A program made the position numbers and the translations under genes. From Holosporales bacterium (GTDB lineage: Bacteria; Pseudomonadota; Alphaproteobacteria; Paracaedibacterales; UBA11393), in contig DPKF01000034.1 of assembly GCA_003542655.1 (NCBI GenBank), forward strand, positions 1 through 9,724: DNA of 9,724 nt, given 5' to 3'. Each line of letters begins with the position of its first letter. The first letter of the stretch is position 1. Shown in pieces: positions 6,166 to 9,724 of this stretch. The notes beneath the pieces were generated by a model. That model was not told the DNA's origin. It did no database searches and was given only the letters and a program-made list of their open reading frames with translations.

Positions 6166-7104
6166 ATGGCTAATATTGGTGATTTAGGCGTTTCTCCCAA
6201 TGCAACAAGATTATCGCAATTTAATCAATCACAGTTGTCGGCAATTAAAGATCATGTTTCAAATAAAGTTCAAAAAATGGGAAAGGGAGGGAGTCTTTCT
6301 GAACAAGAAAATCCATTACAACTTCTTCGTTCTGAAATTATGCAAAGTGCTTTTATTGATAGCGCACGAACAGTCAAGGAAGATTTAGCTATTAAGGTTA
6401 AAAATAAAAGTGATTTTGTTGATCGTTTTAGTGAACAACTTACAGAATTTAAAAATCTTGTTGCTGATGCTAGAACACATAAACAATTATCAAACACAAA
6501 TTTTACAGCAAAAGTTCAAGGCATGCTAGATGCTTTAGAAAACGATTTAAATAAGACTGTTTCATTAGCAGGAACTGGTGAAATATACAATAATAAAGTG
6601 GTTGATTTTTCTTTATTAATAACGCCAGCATCAGTTTTAACAGCAGATACTGCATATGCTTTTGGTGGTGAAAACGGTTCTTTTTTATGTATTGATACAT
6701 CTTGTTCTGCAATAGATGTTTCAGCATTGACTGCTAAAGATCCTATGATTGAAGAAACTGTTCGCGCTATGCGCTTAGCAATTGCAGGAAATCCTACAGA
6801 TCCAACAGATTCACATTTTACAGATGCTTTAACGCTTGTAAATAGTGCTACAGAAAAATCCTTAAAAGTAAAGGAATCCATATCACAACAAATAAAGATA
6901 ATTGAATCATCATTAAAAGAGATGGAACAAGCAAAAGAAATAGAACAAGAGCAATATGAACAGACATTTTTAATTGCACTTCCAAGTAGTCAAGCTGAAC
7001 TACAGGCTTTGGATGCGCAATTAGATTTAATAACAAATTTAAGAGTTCAAGAACATCTTCAGCTAAAAGAAATGCATCAAGTCACACAACGTATACTAGG
7101 ATAA
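6166..7104 (+). CDS. flgL: FlgL-like hook-filament junction protein (divergent)
   Basis: Probably the second junction protein (HAP3), a flagellin relative that links FlgK to the filament. At 312 residues it has the right size, lies immediately after flgK (15 bp gap, GGAAAGG at 6151-6157), and has the flagellin layout: long helices at about residues 10-135, a small central beta-type region at about 140-190, and long helices at about 195-312. The segment TVKEDLAIKVKNKSDFVDRF and the following FSEQLTEFKNLVADAR fit the D1 helix of FlgL. The usual N-terminal TGKRIxxPSDDP motif is replaced by MGKGGSLSEQENP, and the C-terminal LSLLDYL-type ending is absent, the protein ending in HQVTQRILG. The call rests on position, size and shape more than on motifs; a divergent flagellin is the main alternative. 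Confidence 0.7.
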   Translation: MANIGDLGVSPNATRLSQFNQSQLSAIKDHVSNKVQKMGKGGSLSEQENPLQLLRSEIMQSAFIDSARTVKEDLAIKVKNKSDFVDRFSEQLTEFKNLVADARTHKQLSNTNFTAKVQGMLDALENDLNKTVSLAGTGEIYNNKVVDFSLLITPASVLTADTAYAFGGENGSFLCIDTSCSAIDVSALTAKDPMIEETVRAMRLAIAGNPTDPTDSHFTDALTLVNSATEKSLKVKESISQQIKIIESSLKEMEQAKEIEQEQYEQTFLIALPSSQAELQALDAQLDLITNLRVQEHLQLKEMHQVTQRILG

Positions 7105-7123
7105 TTATAGAATGGAGTTATTT

Positions 7124-7630
7124 ATGTTTAATAAACAAACAAACGCTACTTTAGCAGGTTTGAATAAGGCTGTGCCTTCAATTATAATGCATACACGTCT
7201 AGGAAAAATTGACGTAACGCATGAAAATATTTTTTATTTTGAAGCAGGATTATTTGGGTTTGACAAAAATAAAAAATTTGGACTAGGCGCGATGCTGGGC
7301 GTTCCAGAAAACGCACCATTTATGATTTTACAATCTTTTGATGATGAAGACCTATGTTTTATCTTATTGAATCATAATATGGAAACAGTGCAGAATGTCG
7401 GTCAAACAAAAGCTTTGCTTTTAAGGAATGATGTTGATCATGTGGCCGCTACCTTATCTATGGATGCAAAAAATTTGCGATATGCATTTGTTATTTCAAC
7501 GAATGAATCTATGAAAAAAAACATGAGTATTAACACAATGGCACCAATATTTTTTAATATTGAACATAAAAAAGGCTGGCAAATTGTTTTGAATAACCCT
7601 ATTTATAATATTTGTGAACCTTTGTGTTAG
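7124..7630 (+). CDS. fliW: Flagellar assembly factor FliW
   Basis: Cytoplasmic regulator that in Bacillus and Campylobacter binds flagellin and, when free, inhibits the translational repressor CsrA, so that flagellin synthesis follows secretion. The 168-residue protein is somewhat longer than the typical 130-150 because of about 20 additional N-terminal residues. Recognisable family segments are HTRLGKIDV at about 23-31, FYFEAGLFGFD at 37-47 (the Fp-GLpGFe motif), LQSFDDEDLCFILL at 69-82, and SINTMAPIFFN followed by WQIVLNN at 135-158 (the NLxAPI...Q-vL motif). I start at ATG 7124, with GGAG at 7114-7117 well placed; an in-frame ATG at 7112 lacks such a site. It is last in the operon, 19 bp after flgL. 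No csrA and no flagellin lie in the window. Most characterised alphaproteobacteria use FlbT and FlaF for flagellin control, so FliW is notable here. Confidence 0.88.
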   Translation: MFNKQTNATLAGLNKAVPSIIMHTRLGKIDVTHENIFYFEAGLFGFDKNKKFGLGAMLGVPENAPFMILQSFDDEDLCFILLNHNMETVQNVGQTKALLLRNDVDHVAATLSMDAKNLRYAFVISTNESMKKNMSINTMAPIFFNIEHKKGWQIVLNNPIYNICEPLC

Positions 7631-7642
7631 GGTGGGGTGGGG

Positions 7643-9628
7643 CTATTTATTATTCACCCAGGGCCTGTTTCCTAATGTTGATTTAACCGTTTCTACTTTG
7701 AATGGATTTAACCAAATAAGGTGTGTCCCTTGATTTTTCAATGAATCCCTATCGATAATTTGTTTTGAGTAGCGTGGGCATTTATAAATTTTTCCGTTAC
7801 TCAATAATATTTTTGGGCATGTAAAATTTTTGAAAAACTGTTTTTCCATAGACCATGGATTTGTGATTAATTTGATGTCGTGCGATATAACAGTTTGCGT
7901 ATTTTTTAAAAACTCAATATTTTTTACGCCAGCTTCTTCTTTCCACTGATCATAGAAAAAACCGCCTTGTTTTCCTGAAATATAAAATATGTCATCTTTT
8001 TTAAAGGCAATAACCGCGCCTTGATCAGCCATATATATATCGGGAAGGTGATTTTTTGGTATTAGTGTTAAAAGTGAAGCAGATATAATAATCAAACCAA
8101 AAAAACGCAGACGTGTTTGAAATAGACACAGCCATAAGAAACCAAATCCAAATAAACATAAATAAACTTCTGGTGGTTGATGGAAAGATATATGGGAACC
8201 TTTCCATGTGCTAACAGTTTGTGCACACTGAATGAGCGCCTTAATACCTTGTTCTAAAATATAATACGGCCATTGAATATCAATTGTAAAATAACTTAAA
8301 ACACATAGCATGCTTGCGGGCATGATAATAAAGCCTGTTAAGGGGATGGCTAGTAAATTTGCAAATACAGAATTTAATGTAATTTTATTAAAGTAGTATA
8401 AGCTAATGGGTGTTGTTGCAAGTGTTGCAATAATAGTTGTCATGCAAATACCAAAAATATAGAGAGCAATTTTTCCACTGATTCCTTTATTGATATTGAG
8501 GTTTTTCATATGCATCCAAGGTTTTTCATAAAAAGCTATAAGACCGAGTACAGCTGCAAAGGATAATTGGAAGCTAACAGAAGTGGCGCTTTCAGGAAAT
8601 ACTAATAAAATAAGAAATGCAGCAAGTGATAGTGAACGCATATTAAAGGGGTGTTTATCCATCGCAATTGCAAGGCAGGCAAACATTGTCATATAAAAAG
8701 CACGTATGGCAGGGTATCCAAACCCAGATAGAGCGACATAAAAGAAAGTTGCTAGAATGGTTGCAAAACAAGTAAACTTTTTTACATTATACTGACGTGT
8801 GATTATTGGAATAAAAGAGAGTGAACGCCTTAAAATTAGGAAGAGCAAACCTGCAACAAGGCTGATATGTAGGCCTGAAATGGCTAAAATATGTGCGAGG
8901 CCTGAATCAGCAAAGGCATTCCGTGTTTCATTGGTGATACCTTGTCGCTGTCCTGTTATAAGGGCTATGGCAATTTCAGCAACCTCTCCCCTTACTTGTT
9001 GTCTAAAGTGATTTGATAGGTTTGTTCGCATGCGCTGTAAACCTGTTTTTTCACTTTTTTTTAAGTCTGTAATTTCGTACAGACGGCCTGAGGCGCCAAT
9101 ACCTTTGTAGTAAGCATTTTTTCTAAAGTCGTATCCGTAAGCAGAAACAGGGTCTCCGTAAGGGAATAAAGATGCTATACCTGTGATCGAATCCCCAATT
9201 TGCGGTATTAATGTATTGGAGTCACTATAGTTAATTTTTATTTTTTTAAGATTGTCTGGACTGTTTGCGTCTAGATCGATTGTTATTTTGTGCAGTTTTT
9301 GGTGCGGTACGTAGTCCGATTCTATAACGGTTCCCTTGATCTCAACTTTTTTAAGTTTTTTAGATAATAGCGTTGTATTAATGTAATGTGTTTTTGTATA
9401 AATAGTTAAAAATCCAAGGCTTATAAAAAAAAGAGCTGTTGCTATAACGCGTAAGGACATAATTTTAACAGTATAAAAAAATAACCCGGCAGATATCAAA
9501 AGTGGAAGATAAACCATGAGAATGGTCGGTTCTTCTTTAAGGTTAAAATAACCGATGATACCAATCATCATACATACGGGAATCCATAAAATTAACCGGG
9601 ATCTTTCAAGGTATATTGTATCTGTCAT
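7643..9628 (-). CDS. comEC: ComEC/Rec2-family DNA-uptake channel protein
   Basis: Inner-membrane protein thought to form the channel that carries single-stranded DNA into the cytoplasm in natural transformation. The 661-residue product has N-terminal membrane helices (about 10-82), a soluble OB-like DUF4131 region (about 95-190), the Competence domain with many helices (about 215-520), and a short soluble C-terminus. Hallmarks are GLAHILAISGLHISLVAG at 243-260, SGFGYPAIRAFYMT at 301-314 and VSFQLSFAAVLGL at 351-363. The C-terminus lacks the HxHxDH metallo-beta-lactamase motif of Bacillus ComEC. It has C604, C617, DRDSL at 626-630 and a final RPW, a pattern I associate with alphaproteobacterial ComEC. 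The frame is intact. There is no clear ribosome-binding site before the ATG at 9628. It converges on fliW and is not functionally linked to the flagellar genes by the sequence. Whether the cell is competent cannot be told from this gene alone. Confidence 0.93.
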   Translation of the reverse strand: MTDTIYLERSRLILWIPVCMMIGIIGYFNLKEEPTILMVYLPLLISAGLFFYTVKIMSLRVIATALFFISLGFLTIYTKTHYINTTLLSKKLKKVEIKGTVIESDYVPHQKLHKITIDLDANSPDNLKKIKINYSDSNTLIPQIGDSITGIASLFPYGDPVSAYGYDFRKNAYYKGIGASGRLYEITDLKKSEKTGLQRMRTNLSNHFRQQVRGEVAEIAIALITGQRQGITNETRNAFADSGLAHILAISGLHISLVAGLLFLILRRSLSFIPIITRQYNVKKFTCFATILATFFYVALSGFGYPAIRAFYMTMFACLAIAMDKHPFNMRSLSLAAFLILLVFPESATSVSFQLSFAAVLGLIAFYEKPWMHMKNLNINKGISGKIALYIFGICMTTIIATLATTPISLYYFNKITLNSVFANLLAIPLTGFIIMPASMLCVLSYFTIDIQWPYYILEQGIKALIQCAQTVSTWKGSHISFHQPPEVYLCLFGFGFLWLCLFQTRLRFFGLIIISASLLTLIPKNHLPDIYMADQGAVIAFKKDDIFYISGKQGGFFYDQWKEEAGVKNIEFLKNTQTVISHDIKLITNPWSMEKQFFKNFTCPKILLSNGKIYKCPRYSKQIIDRDSLKNQGTHLIWLNPFKVETVKSTLGNRPWVNNK

Positions 9629-9649
9629 ACATTTATTGACGTATATTGT
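9611..9649. repeat. 9-bp direct repeat flanking the comEC start
   Basis: GTATATTGT occurs at 9611-9619 and 9641-9649, exactly 30 bp apart, on either side of the comEC start codon. The spacing is close to three DNA turns, which would suit a dimeric regulator, but short AT-rich repeats are common by chance. Confidence 0.3.
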
Positions 9650-9724
9650 TTATCAATTTAGTATGGCAGCAAGATAAGATGAAGTCATCTGCTTTGCTTA
9701 AAACCCCAATTCGGGATTATTTTT
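9629..9724. other. Intergenic region upstream of comEC, at the window edge
   Basis: No gene is seen in these 96 bases. They must hold the comEC promoter on the minus strand, but no -35/-10 pair is convincing. On the plus strand, AGCAA (9668-9672) pairs with TTGCT (9694-9698), and inside it AGATG (9677-9681) pairs with CATCT (9686-9690), giving an interrupted hairpin. A weak CCC/GGG hairpin (within 9704-9715) and a T-rich end follow. This could be the leader of a divergent plus-strand gene beyond the window, or nothing functional. Confidence 0.3.

Noticed and set aside
6519..6534. Sigma-54-like AGGCATGCTAGATGCT inside flgL
   Set aside because: Spacing is correct, but two consensus bases are wrong (first T and first T of TTGC), and it lies deep in flgL coding sequence.
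6516..6881. 121-residue open frame on the minus strand inside flgL
   Set aside because: Antisense shadow of the flgL-like gene, with no ribosome-binding site or recognisable motif.
7630..7663. G-quadruplex in the fliW-comEC junction
   Set aside because: Four G runs are present, but the last is 18 bases from the third, too far for a canonical quadruplex; kept only as a G-rich junction.
8799..9011. 70-residue plus-strand frame inside comEC
   Set aside because: It lies wholly opposite conserved ComEC motifs and has no support as a gene.

Overview
The window looks like chromosomal DNA from an AT-rich, flagellated Gram-negative bacterium, most likely an alphaproteobacterium. The lineage is inferred, not proven. 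Supporting points are a P-ring protein (which implies an outer membrane), a stand-alone FlgJ rod-binding domain without a muramidase, a ComEC with the C-terminal layout I associate with alphaproteobacteria (two cysteines, a DRDSL motif and a terminal RPW instead of a metallo-beta-lactamase domain), and a sigma-54-type promoter in front of flagellar genes. I could not run a phylogeny. No mobile element, CRISPR array, rRNA or tRNA was seen.

Left part (1-1993), minus strand: tsaC/sua5, for the t6A modification of tRNA, reads leftward and overlaps by 8 bp an EamA/DMT-type inner-membrane transporter. A weak plus-strand terminator-like hairpin at the left edge would end a gene lying outside the window. 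The 136 bp between tsaC and flgI hold divergent promoters: a sigma-70-like one for tsaC and a full-consensus sigma-54 -24/-12 element for flgI.

Centre (1994-7630), plus strand: a compact run flgI - flgJ(rod-binding) - flgN-like - flgK - flgL-like - fliW, with gaps of at most about 20 bp and one overlap. FlgI builds the periplasmic P-ring and the FlgJ-like protein caps or binds the rod. The FlgN-like protein probably chaperones FlgK and FlgL, which form the hook-filament junction. FliW would tie flagellin level to translation control. The run therefore covers rod completion, hook junction and the start of filament assembly. Several members are unusual. FlgI carries an internal insertion of about 95 residues, rich in Lys, Gln and Glu and probably coiled coil. 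FlgK and FlgL have strongly diverged terminal D0/D1 signatures. A second full-consensus sigma-54 element lies inside flgK, ahead of flgL-fliW.

Right part (7631-9724): a minus-strand comEC converges on fliW with a 12 bp G-rich gap. The last 96 bp upstream of comEC contain a short direct repeat and small hairpins of unknown meaning. I see no new defence or mobile system. The points of interest are variations on flagellar structure and regulation.
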